From positions 15,650,138 to 15,714,137 of the forward strand of contig NC_092697.1 in NCBI RefSeq assembly GCF_964275005.1: DNA of 64,000 bases. Reading direction: 5' to 3'. This DNA is from Diadema setosum. Its lineage: Eukaryota > Echinodermata > Echinoidea > Diadematoida > Diadematidae. The translations under genes and the position numbers were made by a program. The notes under the pieces were generated by a model, which was not told where the DNA came from, made no database searches, and saw nothing but the letters and a program-made list of their open reading frames with translations. Below are positions 36,339-47,304 of this stretch, in pieces. Within the stretch, counting starts at the first letter, position 1, and each line of letters opens with the position of its first letter.

Positions 36339-39300
36339 AGTGTGTGTGTGTGTGCGGTTGGGGGCGAAGGGGTTGAGGTGAACGAAGCCAAATTTTCGGT
36401 AGAGGAGAATAAGAGCATTGTATAGAATGTTCTCGCGTGTGCCAACACGTTCCACATTACTTGTCCCAAAAGTTCTATGTCAAAATGGCTGACTTTCAAT
36501 GGTATCACTCTTTGTCAACATACACTACATGTAGATATGGCATTACATCTTAAAACTTGTTAGTTTTAAAAAATCGTATACCACTGGAACTGTCAGATTC
36601 ATAGGTTCTGATGGATATCAATAAAACTCTCAAACAGTAGTCTTGGGATGGTTAGGTTACTAAGAGTATGACATGAACTTTGGACCTCTTCAAATGTGTG
36701 CTTTTTTTTTTTCAAGTGACTACACTTTCCCTTTTGCAGGGAAGAAGACGCGGATTTCTTTTCAATAAAGAAAGAGTGAATTAGCAAATATGATAATCTG
36801 TTCAGGACTCAGTAAGAGTATTGCCACTGAATGGATTAAAAACGAATGCACCTCAGATCACCAGTGACAACAGATAAAGTTTCTTATTTAAATGACTAAG
36901 CACTGCTAAGAATATGAGATGGAACCAGCAAGAAAGAAGAAGAAGTAGGCTGAAAGAGTGAATGTAGAATATACTGTTTGAATGAGAGAAGTAGAAAAAA
37001 CATGAAAAAGACAATGAAAGGTACGCAGAAGATACAAATTCAAATGTGATAATGATGATGAAAAATCCAACTTCTGATTTTATGAGCAGTAGAACTAGAC
37101 GTACAAATGCATAAAAGAGATTTTTTTTTTTTTTTCCTCCCGAAATAACTTGGTAGCAAAAGCAAAAACAACTAAACGCACCTTCGGGATAATTTGATTC
37201 GCCTACACATCAATACACCCAATAATCAAGTTCAGATAGTCACATTTTCTGTGGAAAATATCATAAGCATAAACCTGTTCTGCACTGAGGTTGACGTCAG
37301 AACAGTAATTGGTTGAAAATCCCCTACCAAACACGCTAAACCATAAAAGTAATCAAGTTTGTGATGGTTACCTACACGTCTTGAAATCCAATATCGTTAC
37401 CAGAATTTACCTCTAGGGACCTTACAGATATTACAAAATAAGTAAGTACTTAAACTTGCTATAATCATCCGAGCTGCACTAAATTTATCTACATCGAAAC
37501 CGTACATTGCTTATTAAAGCCAAATTAATGATACATGATATATTACAAAATTATCAGCAGAGGTGTTAGAATGACGAATAGCGCTTACAGAATCTTCAAA
37601 TTTCGAAGTCCACTAAACAGCCCCACATCAAGATGGGTCAGGCGATTGTCGTTGATATTTCTGTTTCAAGAAATAAAGGAGGTAATGCTTGTTATATAGA
37701 AGGTTCGTTCATCCTATTATAGAAATACGGTTGGTTATTCCGAAGGGTTGTTATTCCAAAAGACACAAATTCACTATACCTATATAATTATTTCCGTTAA
37801 TTCGAAAATGAAACAGGGTTCGTTATTCCGAACAATATTGTGGCGTTACTGAGTAATCAAAAATGAAAAGAAGATGCGTGCAAGCGAACTTTCGGAATAA
37901 CGGACCTTACTTAGTTTCTCGATTAATGAGTCTTCGGAAGAACGAACCTCATCCTTCTGAATGACGAACCCTCGGAATAACGAACCCCCTTCCATTTTGG
38001 ATTAACGAATCTTCCGAATAACAAACCTTCGGAGTAACGAATTGTAACCGTATTAAGCTTTAAAGGTCAGGACCACAACTGCTTTGAGAAATGCAGTATG
38101 AAATCACTCGATTATAGTGCATGCTATAACCGCTCTATCATTTGAAATACCTTGCTATCATATCCAGTCTCGGACTATATAGTGCGTATCATTTTATTCG
38201 TAATGTGTCTTTTCAATATCTATAAGATCTCATTTCATCCATGATCTATTTCTATGTATGAATTATATTTTATAAACACACGTATATTCTTTGCTGATAT
38301 TGACTTAATACATACCTGAGCAATTAAACCTTGTCATGTGTGATGGTGTGAACAATCATGAAATGACATTAGAAATGCCTGGTGTTGATTCATAAACCTT
38401 AGTTTCAACTCTTAGAAATTAAAATCTATTCAATTACATTAATTTGTTGTTCACTGTGAAATCAGAGAGTAACTTCAATCAGGTCCAGAGGAGTGTAATA
38501 TTGTGTAAAGACTAAGGAGTAGGCCTATTCACTTACAATCTCAATATCGAATCCTGCATACTAGTGAAGATTCCAGGGTCAAGACGTTGTAATCTGTTGT
38601 CTGTTAAGGTTCTAGAATTGATTGAAAGATCACCAAAAAAAAAAAAAAGAATGATAATAATGGCTCTTACAGCTCTCCATCTATTGATGCTCAAAATGTT
38701 CAATATGTAAAGAATGCAATTCAAAATAACAAGAAAAGGGACGTATGCAAAACAATGTTTCTTTAATGATGATTCCTGACCATAATGCAAAGAGAAAATG
38801 TCATTATGAAATATGTTACAGATGTCCAACTTTTGACATTACCTATGAAATTACTATGTGATAATCAAGATAAAGAAATGTTGCAATATGTGAAGTTACA
38901 GCATTCACAATACAATATCAAGTTGAGAGAAGTTGCTTGAAAAAAAAACACACACACAATAATGTATACATGTACTTCTTTTCAAACGTTTTTAGTGCTT
39001 CTTCGCAACAAATGTCCCGGTTTCTTCGTATAATGATAGACAATCATTTCATCATAATTGTTTCATTAGCTGGAGTTCTTTTTAAACCTGATCTATCGCA
39101 TTTCACTTTACTGTATGATTAGAATCAATTCGGGATAACTGAGTGGAATAATAATTAAGTATGACTGTGTAAGAGGTCCCGTCTCTTATTGAACAAAATA
39201 AATACATAAGCAAGCAAAATAATGAACTTTCAAACATCCCTCCTCGCTCTTCGCCATGATACTCTAAAACAAGAGGGTATTGAAAATCGATATTTTGTTT

Positions 39301-41717
39301 AATTAACAATAACTACTAGTATCGAAATATAGACGAGTAAAGATAAGTCAACACCTTCAATCTTGTGATAATTGCAGAGATCAAATAAGAATCGACAGAT
39401 ATCTTACAAGGTATCAAGTTTTCGCAACGGTTTAAAGACATCAGGATGTAAGTATGTGATCTGATTCTCCGCAAGCTTTCTGCAATAAAAAAAAAAATAT
39501 GGTGCAGTGATATCAGTGTGAAAGCCATTGAGAAAGTACATTTCATTATCATCATGATCATCACATGGGATTTTCCCTAAATATACATGCGGATTGATGA
39601 AGGAGTGCAGAAATATTGGGATAGTATTCACATTTGTGAGGTTTGAGGAAAATCGGACATTCTGTTCAAAAACTGGATGATAAGTCTGTAATAGTTTATG
39701 ACGTCATGTCATCACAACGATACAGCTCAAAGGAATGTGTACCTGTCATTTAAAAAAGATTGATTTTATATACTCAGTGACGTAGTTATTTTGTTATTCT
39801 TCTGATTTGTTCTTCATAGAAATCATAATTCATCCTAAAAACATTTCATACGCATCTGCCTTTAGAAAGCGAACACAGATAAACAAACGTCTTAAGTTGA
39901 TAGTTCGGAGATGCCATTCAAATGTTATTTTAGTCCAGGTTGCAAGAGAATTGATAACTATTTGTTAAAACATAATTCCCCAAATAATAGATCACTTAGT
40001 GCACATTATTTATCTATCGCAGACGAATGGATTTTGTACCAGATAAATAATGAAGATTGCAAAAGTCATTCCTATTTATAAGTAAGGGGAGAAGAATGAT
40101 TGAATGATGTTAACAATCACAGACCAATATCCCTATTATTATTATCAATATTATTATTACTACCACTACTACTACTATAACTACTACTACTACTTATTAC
40201 ATGTATCATTATCGTTATTATTATTATTATAAGTACGAGTAGTAGTAGTAGTAGTATTATAATTGGGTTTTTTTTTTAGTTATTATTATTATTATTATTA
40301 TTGTATCATTTGATGCATGAATGTCGAGGAAAGATTTGTGAAGTGCGTGGAATACATCTCTACGTTTAGTGAATTGTTGCTGCAAACAGACTTTAGAAAA
40401 GATTTGGCTGGAAGTACAAAGGCTTACAGTTTCTCCAAGCTCATTAAGTCAGTTGTGCATTCTGGATCGAATGATTGAAGTTGATTAGTAGAAAGATCCC
40501 TGAAAGAAAAAAAAGGATATAATCATGATTTTCATGCGATTCTGAAACAGTTTCAGACAACAGAATAGACGATGGAACACAATTATGGCTCATGAGATTC
40601 ACGTGACCATCTTGATATCATATGTGATTTATATGAATCTTTATCATTTCCAGGTACCATTACATCGCATCATTATTAGCTACAAAGATATTTCTGGCCT
40701 GATATTGATACTTCATATGACTTCCGTCTCTTTTTCCACGATATTAAGGTGATCCCGCTTGATCAATCTTTAGAATTGTAAAGGCCGCCGCAAACAATGC
40801 GACTATCAACCTATCATTCAAATACCTGCATATTAAGCTCTAAAATCAAAGTCTACTCCGAGTGGCAAAGGAATCCACAAAACAAACAAAGTTAATACGA
40901 CGAATAGTTTCCGAGGAGAGTTATAGAGCACAAACGTGAAGAAAGAAGAAGAAGTCACTTACAGAGTATTTAATACGGTCATGTTCTCGAAAGTCCCGCA
41001 CTCAATTGTGTGCAGTGTGGAGTGTATCACTGCCCTGCAAGAAGAAAGAAAAAAGCAAGGCGATTTACGCTTAATTCTAGACTCGAGTGGGATGAACATT
41101 TTCGGGTGAAATTTCACGAATGACGTACGTCGGTGACCCGGAAGGAGAACGCAAAGAGATTTAGAATTAATTGTCCGGATCCTATAGACTTGACTGACAT
41201 GATTTAATTGTACAAAATTTGAAGAAGTAACATCTATTTGGAATCTGGTCTGAGTTACACCCGAGATATTTGACGGAGAGTTGGATAGAAAAAAGAAAAT
41301 AGAACTGTTCATACCACCTCATCCACTCATCTTTTCGAGTTGACTCCCTGTTTGTTATCTCACAGTGATATCTTGAAGCCGTCATTTTTTGCTAGTACAA
41401 ATCATCTCAAGCTTGACGACATGATCTCATGGAAAACATAATACTCGAAATGATAAATTATATATATATATATACACTCTTAAAACATCCGAGTCAGAAC
41501 TGACCCGGAACTGGGTCCGTTGGGGTCATACACCGTTCCGGGTCAGAAATGACAAGGAATGGGGTCACATATGACCCATTCAGAGTCATGAATTGGGTCA
41601 GGGTGACCCCATTCGGGGTCTTCATAACCAAATTCTAAGTCATTTTTGACCCGGAACGGTGTATGACCCCAACGGACCCAGTTCCGGGTCAGTTCTGACT
41701 CGGATGTTTTAAGAGTG

Positions 41718-41749
<32 letters not shown>

Positions 41750-44700
41750 CTCTTCAGCGTGAGTTCGGGGATTTTTTTTACAGTTTTTTTTTTCCTTTAC
41801 GTGAAAGTCCGACAGTAAGATTCTCTTGTATATTATTTTGCAAAACATCTTCTGTGATATAGTACGTATGTACAAGACTTGCATATTTTGATGTATTAAA
41901 CATGTTAGCAGGTTTTGTACTTCAAAGGTTATCTTCTGTTTCCATTTTGACCCAAACTTTGCCGCCTGCCCTTTCGTATCCCCGGGAGGAAAGAGAAAAT
42001 GTGTCTTGTACAAGAATGAAAGCACTTGGGAGTCGGAAGACAAACCCGCTACTTAAAATTCGAATGGCTTCCGCATGTACACCAGAGCGTACCGATAACT
42101 AGTTCTTTTTTTTCCCACACGATTACGTTAATGATTCTCATTAAGATTCCTAAGGCATAATGTACACCTACATGTACTGTAGACGAGTCAGACCACCCCA
42201 AGCCTCCTCCCGTATCATTGTCACATCGAAATCGGAAATCCACCTACGTGACATGAAATGTGTCAAAAGGAGAAAACAGACAAATCGTGATGACTTTATG
42301 ATTATGATCAGATAGTTTGTGACATGATTATGGAAGTGATCATCACCTTTATATGTACAGCACTAAATACTTTAGAAAATAGACAAGCAGCTTTTTTTTT
42401 TTAATGACAGTAAAAGGTCTTCATTTTTTTCTAATACCTCAACGTTAAGTATATAAAGCTTGTGATGGAATCGTATTTTAAAGCGCCAAAGCAACTACAT
42501 TGAATTGGTACATTCTTCATTAACGATTAAATTGCCCCAGGGTGTATGAAGAAAGTTGTAATAAGCACTAAATCATAAAGATTATTGAATAGGTTCAGCT
42601 TTGCATCTTTAAAAGTGCAGACCAATGTCAAACTGAGAACATCTTTACAGGTGCAACTTTACATCTTTCAGATCAGAGAGGTATGAAAGTTGCACCTTTA
42701 AACGTGCTCCCATTGCGACACTGGTCTGAAAGGTACAACGTTCCACCCGTAACGGTGCTCTCAGCGTGATATTGGTAAAGTTGCAGAGTTTAAACTATTT
42801 TACTTACATAGAGTGTATATTTAACTTAATGTGTTCTGACGAGAAGAAAAAACAAACAATAACAAACGAGGACGTGTTTGACATCAATTTCGGACATTTC
42901 AGAGGTGTAAAGAAGAAAATCCCGTCGCTGGGTGCAGAAAGAGAATGCAGCGTAATAATTTTAAGCCTAGAAAAAGTATAAAAAGAAAGAAATAAACACA
43001 GACATATCATGTACAAATTCCCTTAATTATTTTGTTTTGTTCGAAATTTTGTACATTCAACTCATTGATTAATTTGTTTTTGATTTACTTGTAACCCATG
43101 TAGAAAATGAAATAACTCAAAACAAAGAAACAAACAAATAAAAACAATTCCACCACCCCATCCCCCGAAAAAAATATAAACTTCCTGTTTGAAATACTGA
43201 AAATACCCACAGAGTCAACAGGAGTGGGTAGGACGCTGGAACAAAAGGAAGATCTCCAAGATTGCTGGAATTTCCTGTAATGTGCCTGAAACGGGAAAAA
43301 ACAAACACTTATGTTCAAAGTTTGTAAACTTTGTGATAAACTAAAGCTGGAACAGTCAAGAGAGCAGTGTGAACAACGCTAATAAGTATTTTAAACACTT
43401 TCATGTTTAGATATTGAAATGTCAATATGCGTGGAGAGTTTCACGCGTATTGAAATAATGAATTTTGTGAAAATTGTGAAGGTAGCTTGTGTAATACGTT
43501 ATCGGCGTGTGGACTTTTTTCTGTTATTATTACGGTGATGTGTGTTTGGCTAAGTCTGAACGACATGATGATGCCATGTCTAATTCCTTGTTGTACGCAA
43601 GCATCATCTGCACGCCTCGGCCAGACTTTGGTATATGAACTACTTTTTTGTCGTAGAATATCATTATGGACACTTCTTCTTTTGGAAGGAATAGTGAATG
43701 AAACAGAAATAAGAAGCCTAAAATCGGAAATTTTCAAAGGGTTTATGTGTCGTACATAAACTTACACAAAGCGGAGAGCGGGGTTCAAGGGAACGTTGTC
43801 GATTTCTCCGTTTATATCATCACACTCCACCCTTGTTAAAGAGCATTTGGAGCAACCAGAGGGACAGGAGGAGAGTTCATCTGGAAGAAAAATAAAACTA
43901 TAAACGTATTTCCAACATTGTTGAAAAAATTGCTGATAAATATAATACAGCATTTCGTGATTCTAATTTCCTTTATAGTGCCGTAAATTCGATCCATAAT
44001 TCCTACGTTAATACAAATGTATGTCCGGAAAGACCGTACCATTGTGAGCGTCGCAAACATTCAATAGCAGATATAATACAGAAATGTAAAGTTATCCACC
44101 TTTTCTCAGAAATATTATGGGGATTAGAATATCATAAACACAATTGCTAATACCAGACTTTGCTGTAAACATTGTTTTCAAGAAAAATGATGTATAAACC
44201 TAAGGTTATCTGCTTTTGTGTCAAGAGTTCGAATGAAAGAAGGCAAATTTCGACACAAAAGTGAGCATTGTTGAATTTGAATTTCAGTTTTGAGGATACT
44301 TTGAAGACATTCCATTGGATGCAGTGAATTAAGCCTGGCATAAAATGGAAATGTATTTCGGCAACATAAAACAGAAGAATAGAGGTCTGCTGTAATGTTA
44401 ATCTGAATTCATCGCATATTATAATATATCATTCTTGACATGCGAGAGTCTTACTGAGTAGAAAAATGTGCAAACCACTGTGGATAAATCCAACAGGATC
44501 GCTGTCTCAAGTGGTTACAGTTTGTTATTCCGAAGATTCTTTATTCAGTTTCAGTTTCAGTAAGTTTTATTTCTCTACTTGTACATAACAGACAATAAGC
44601 ATAATAAATATCGAACATATTATTTACAAGTCATAAAAATATAAACAAAATTTCGCATTGCAAATATATAATCATGTGAAATAGTACATAAATATCATTA

Positions 44701-47304
44701 CAGATCTTTAAGTGTACATGTGGAGGAGACCGTTATCAATAAGCAAAACGCTTGACTTGGATTACGGCCTCTGAACATAATATGCCTTGTAACAATTTTT
44801 TTTTTATTTAACTGAAGGAAGGAACATAACAATTATACACACGTAGAGCAATGTAAATCTTTGAAGGATTTTAAATGTCATTTGACCAAAAAGGACGACA
44901 CAAGGTGGAATGTATGTAAACGAAAGGAGAACAAAACAAAACAAAACAAAACCCGAGAATAAGGAACCCGAATAGGAAGAGTAGAGGGAAAAGAGAAGAG
45001 AAGAAAAGCGATGAGATACAGTGTTCAGGAGTTGGGAACTATAACAAAAGCGTAATTTCTAATTCGAGTGGTACATTGCAAGAAGGACGTTTTTATAGGA
45101 TGATTTAAAACATTGTAAAGAAGAACTGCGTTTAAGGTCATCATTCAATGAGTTCCATACATCTGGACCATGATGTCTTATGGAATTTTGAGCTATAATG
45201 AGTGTAGGATTTTCCAAATGATAATCTGTTGCATGACGGGTAGGATACGAATGAATACTATAATTTGAAATATACATATCTTTAAAATTCATTAATAAAA
45301 AAAAAAATCGATATTCCTGAAGAAGTTCATTTATATGCACCTTCTTTTCGTTTCGAATTAACGAACCTTCAGAATAACGGACTTCTTTTTTCTTTTCTTT
45401 TATTTTTATCTTCGGATTACCGAACATTTGGTATACCAAGTCTTTGGAATAACGCCAGATATATTTTTGGATTAAGGAACCCCTTTTTCATTCTCGAATT
45501 AAGGAACATCTTGGTATATGTAATTTGTGAGCTTTTGGGATATCGAACATTCGTAATAACAAACATCTCCCGTTTGAAATAATATGAAGAGTTTGTTTGC
45601 AAAAACCGATAAGTCCATATTTGCCAAATGGAGATATTTGCGATTAAAGGTCAAGAAAAACAAAGAATAATAAGAAAATTTTTGCTTCTTTTGACCATAA
45701 CTTCAAAAATATACCTTTATATGTAGTGACCAATATATCATTTAAAAGGCATTATTTTGTACTTTATGACAGAGATTGAACTTCAAAATCTTCAAAAATG
45801 GACTTACCGGTTTTTGCGAACAAACTCTTCATATACTTTGCTATATTGCACACGAAGGTTGCGCTTTCGACTGTGATGGGTTTACGTCAGCAGGGATGAA
45901 AACGGTGAATTTATGTGGACCTGTAGGCCTATAAACTCACCACAGAGTATTTCGTCACTCCCATCTACACAGTCTATGTCGCCGTCGCATACACTGTACG
46001 GGTTGATACCGGGGGCTGAATGATTGAGGCATCTGACACTTGCTGGAAGTTCTTCAACATTTATTGTTGTTGTTGTTTTGATTGGGGAAAATATACAACA
46101 AATATCACTCATAATTAGACACTTCAATATCCTTTTGACGTCTGAAGAAGATGAAAACAAGGAAAAGTAGAAATTACGCGGTGCGTAATATATGTCCCCG
46201 CCGGAAGTAGCGTTTTGTAGCAAATGTACAATACAGGTCAAAAATCAAGGTCAAAGGTCAAAATTCTGTGTAGAAGTTCTGAAGCCCTCACCTAGTGCCA
46301 TCACATACAGCAAACGGAATTGAAATCGGGTTAGAAATGGCGAAGGAGTAGCATTTTGTAGCAAAATGTACAATACAGGTAAAAAATCAAGGTCAAAGGT
46401 CAAAGAAGTCAAAGGTCAAAATTCTGTGTAGAAGTTTTGAAGCCCTCACCTAATGCCATCACATAAAGCAAACAGCATCGAAATCGGGTTAGAAATGGCG
46501 AAGGAGTAGCATTTTGTAGCAAAATATACAATACAGGTCGAAAATCAAGGTCAAAGGTCAAAGAAGTCAAAGGTCAAAATTCTGTGTAGAAGTTCTAAAG
46601 CCCTCACATAGTGCCATCACATAAAGCAAACGGAATCGAAATCGGGTTAGAAATGGCGGAGTAGCATTTTGTAGCAAAATGTACAATATAGGTCAAAAAT
46701 CAAGGTCAAAGGTCAAAGAAGTCAAAGGTCAAAATTCTGTGTAGAAGTTTTGAAGCCCTCACCTAGTGCCATCACATAAAGCAAACGGAATTGAAATCGG
46801 GTTAGAAATGGCGAAGGAGTAGCATTTTGAAGCAAAATGTATAATATAGGTCAAAGGTCAAGGTCAAAGGTCACCACCGAAATTCTGTGTAGAAGTTTCA
46901 AAGCTCCCATGTAGTGCTATCATGTAAAGCAGACAGAATAAAAATCGGCTCATAAATGACAGAGAAGTAGCAAATTGAACATTTTGATCACACACGGACG
47001 CACACACAGACGGACGGACGGACGGACAGACGGACGGACGGACGGACACAAACACATACGGAGCCCGTTTCATAGTCCCCTGCTCGAACTCGTTCGGCGG
47101 GGACAAAAAGAAGAAGAAATAATCAAGCAAGAAGAACAAAATTAAACATCAACAAAATTACATGTCAAATGTGAAATCGGGTTGTTTGCTACAACTTACA
47201 CTTACCACAAAATAGTTCATCATCACCGAGAGGACAGGTAGTCACGCCATTGCAGAAGTCTTGCAGGTCAAAGGTCATGCTGCTATTGACGCAAGGAAAG
47301 GCAT
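26439..47304 (-). CDS. LDLa-LRR-7TM receptor (type C LGR; relaxin-receptor/GRL101-like), first exon uncertain
   Basis: Seen: minus-strand exons 47206-47304 (LDLa A), 45941-46042 (LDLa B), 43766-43880 (LRR N-cap), then LRR exons 43211-43285, 40963-41034, 40428-40499, 39408-39479, 38537-38611, 37589-37660, 36030-36101, 35763-35834, 35196-35267, 33547-33618, 32630-32701, 32078-32149, 29271-29342, 29006-29077 and 28656-28727, then the 7TM exon 26439-27573. All joints are GT/AG and in frame; from the first LDLa codon about 844 residues are encoded up to a TAA stop. Family knowledge: LDLa modules tune signalling, LRRs bind ligand and the 7TM bundle couples to G proteins at the plasma membrane. Relaxin receptors have one LDLa and about ten LRRs; two LDLa and 15 LRRs is closer to invertebrate GRL101-type receptors. 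The ligand is unknown. Confidence 0.9.
27667..27944. repeat. Two-copy tandem duplication, period about 137 bp
   Basis: CCTTAAGAGTAAACAAGAAA and GAAGAACTGATCATTGTGTA occur in both copies, the second starting near 27804. It lies in the last intron of the receptor gene. Confidence 0.85.
28446..28580. repeat. (TA)n, T-G junction and (CA)n
   Basis: TA units, then a T run followed by a G run, then CA units at 28551-28577, in the intron before the 7TM exon. Confidence 0.9.
28656..43285 (-). CDS. Fifteen single-repeat LRR exons of the LGR receptor
   Basis: Each exon is 72 or 75 bp, begins with one base that completes a codon and ends in phase 2, so each encodes one 24-25 residue LRR shifted in register. 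Examples are LAENQITYLHPDVFKPLRKL (39408-39479), LTDNRLQRLDPGIFTSMQ (38537-38611), LNDNNLTRLGANTFVG (35196-35267) and LSFNPISLIEVGAFDNMTNL (29006-29077). LxxNxL and the F of the back strand are visible in most. The repeats at 28656-28727 and 43211-43285 are the most divergent, as expected for the ends of a solenoid. Introns between them range from about 0.2 to 2.7 kb. Confidence 0.9.
29373..31785. mobile_element. hAT-like element (8-bp target duplication) carrying a nested LINE
   Basis: The left end CAGTGCCGTGTATATATATA continues into AAGAGAGTCTGGCCA; the right end is its inverted copy closing with CAGTACTG. GATGTAGT flanks both ends (29365-29372 and 31786-31793), an 8-bp duplication as made by hAT transposases. 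No hAT transposase is present. The interior is a 5'-truncated LINE (next entry). The left end lies 30 bp from LRR exon 29271-29342. Confidence 0.75.
29500..31735 (+). pseudogene. 5'-truncated L2/CR1-like LINE, broken reverse transcriptase
   Basis: In three frames one reads KVISIHKKGEKNDVNNYRPI, then DFSKAFDTINHGILL, GVPQGGLLGSLLFIVYINDF and FADDSNLF (the FADD catalytic motif), and near the C-end YPTRQSKEFHLP and GPRFWNSLDNDLK. Frameshifts near 29690 and 30210 and stops after 30419 break the frame. The 3' end shows AATAAACTATTGAATTG with TTGAA repeats, a typical LINE tail. Endonuclease and ORF1 are missing. Confidence 0.85.
32395..32425. repeat. (ATTC)n microsatellite
   Basis: Short run of CATT units in an LRR intron. 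Confidence 0.85.
34095..34543. mobile_element. hAT-type MITE
   Basis: CAGGGCTCCACACTAAC at the left and the inverted CAGGGCTCGACACTAAC at the right are classic hAT-like ends. GTATATC flanks both sides (34088-34094 and 34544-34550). The interior repeats GGTGGCCCGA in both orientations. It lies between LRR exons 33547 and 35196. Confidence 0.8.
34680..35027 (-). repeat. tRNA-derived SINE, copy 1
   Basis: On the minus strand the head has A box TTGGCTTAGTCCG and B box GGGTTCGAACCCG, followed by a body of about 270 bp and an (AAAC)n-type tail. ATGATT on both sides may be the target duplication. A close copy lies at 59993-60336. The RNA polymerase III boxes are intact enough to be recognised, but it is not a functional tRNA. 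Confidence 0.85.
36290..36360. repeat. (GT)n microsatellite
   Basis: GTGTGT units with a GCGCGC interruption in an LRR intron. Confidence 0.95.
37700..38045. repeat. Cluster of TTCGGAATAACGAACC-type motifs
   Basis: The word TTCGGAATAACGAACC or its complement (GTTATTCCGAA) recurs at least eight times with mismatches and in both orientations. Smaller clusters lie near 32230-32340, 44520-44545 and 45345-45560. Confidence 0.7.
39600..40312. repeat. MITE fragment, LINE fragment and (ATT)n tract
   Basis: 39600-39715 resembles the 4.3 kb foldback MITE (GAGGAAAATCGGACATTCTG). 40035-40140 is a decayed copy of the LINE at 29.6 kb, with GGGGAGAAGAATGA and CACAGACCAATATCCCTATT. Then ATT/ACT microsatellites to 40312. 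Confidence 0.6.
41474..41718. mobile_element. Near-perfect foldback MITE in a (TA)n tract
   Basis: The first 80 bp (starting ACACTCTTAAAACATCCGAG) and last 80 bp are inverted repeats with one mismatch that I can find. The centre also folds imperfectly. It is embedded in TA repeats, so TA is the likely target duplication. GGGTCA/TGACCC words recur throughout. Confidence 0.85.
43766..43880 (-). CDS. LRR N-terminal cap exon of the LGR receptor
   Basis: The exon encodes DELSSCPSGCSKCSLTRVEC followed by DDINGEIDNVPLNPALRF. The C-x3-C-x2-C-x7-C spacing is that of an LRRNT cap. It enters in phase 1 and leaves in phase 2, linking the LDLa exons to the first LRR exon. Confidence 0.9.
44542..45345 (-). 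pseudogene. 3' fragment of an L2/CR1-like LINE
   Basis: On the minus strand the peptide contains SYPTRHATDYHLENP, SIRHHGPDVWNSLNDDLKRS and LQCFKSSYKNVL, matching the C-end of the 29.6 kb LINE protein. A noncoding tail ends in CTGAAA repeats near 44545. Only the last part of the element remains. Confidence 0.75.
45585..45831. mobile_element. MITE with 35-bp inverted ends and TA flanks
   Basis: TGAAGAGTTTGTTTGCAAAA at the left and the inverted copy with TTCGCAAAAACCGGTAAG at the right match over about 35 bp with two differences. TA flanks both ends. It lies 110 bp from LDLa exon B. Confidence 0.75.
45941..46042 (-). CDS. LDLa module B exon of the LGR receptor
   Basis: The translation contains CLNHSAPGINPYSVCDGDID and then CVDGSDEILC. 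The CDGxxDCxDGSDExxC end is a clear LDL-receptor class A signature with the calcium-binding acids. Only four cysteines are present; the pair usually called C1 and C3 is absent. Entry and exit are both phase 1, so the module can be duplicated or skipped without changing frame. Confidence 0.88.
46192..47105. mobile_element. Pearl-like element with five core repeats
   Basis: TGTCCCCGCCG at the left is inverted as CGGCGGGGACA at the right. Inside, the unit starting ATTCTGTGTAGAAGTT begins at 46263, 46421, 46579, 46734 and 46882, a period of about 158 bp, followed by (ACGG)n near 47012-47045 and a GC-rich hairpin. Published pearl elements of bivalves and the Tsp repeats of sea urchins have cores of about 160 bp plus an ACGG microsatellite; such elements have been linked to Helentrons. 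Confidence 0.75.
47206..47304 (-). CDS. LDLa-like module A exon of the LGR receptor
   Basis: The exon encodes AFPCVNSSMTFDLQDFCNGV then TTCPLGDDELFC, entering and leaving in phase 1 like module B. The spacing of the last three cysteines and the DDE match the LDLa C-terminal half, but CDG is CNG and C1 and C3 are missing. The acceptor is CCACAG and the donor GTAAGT. A perfect AGGTCAAAGGTCA lies inside the coding sequence (plus strand 47265-47277). Confidence 0.8.

Noticed and set aside
46864..47139. Minus-strand frame with SVRPSVCPSV repeats
   Set aside because: It reads through the (ACGG)n tract of the pearl-like element; the similar frame at 56684-56881 has the same origin.
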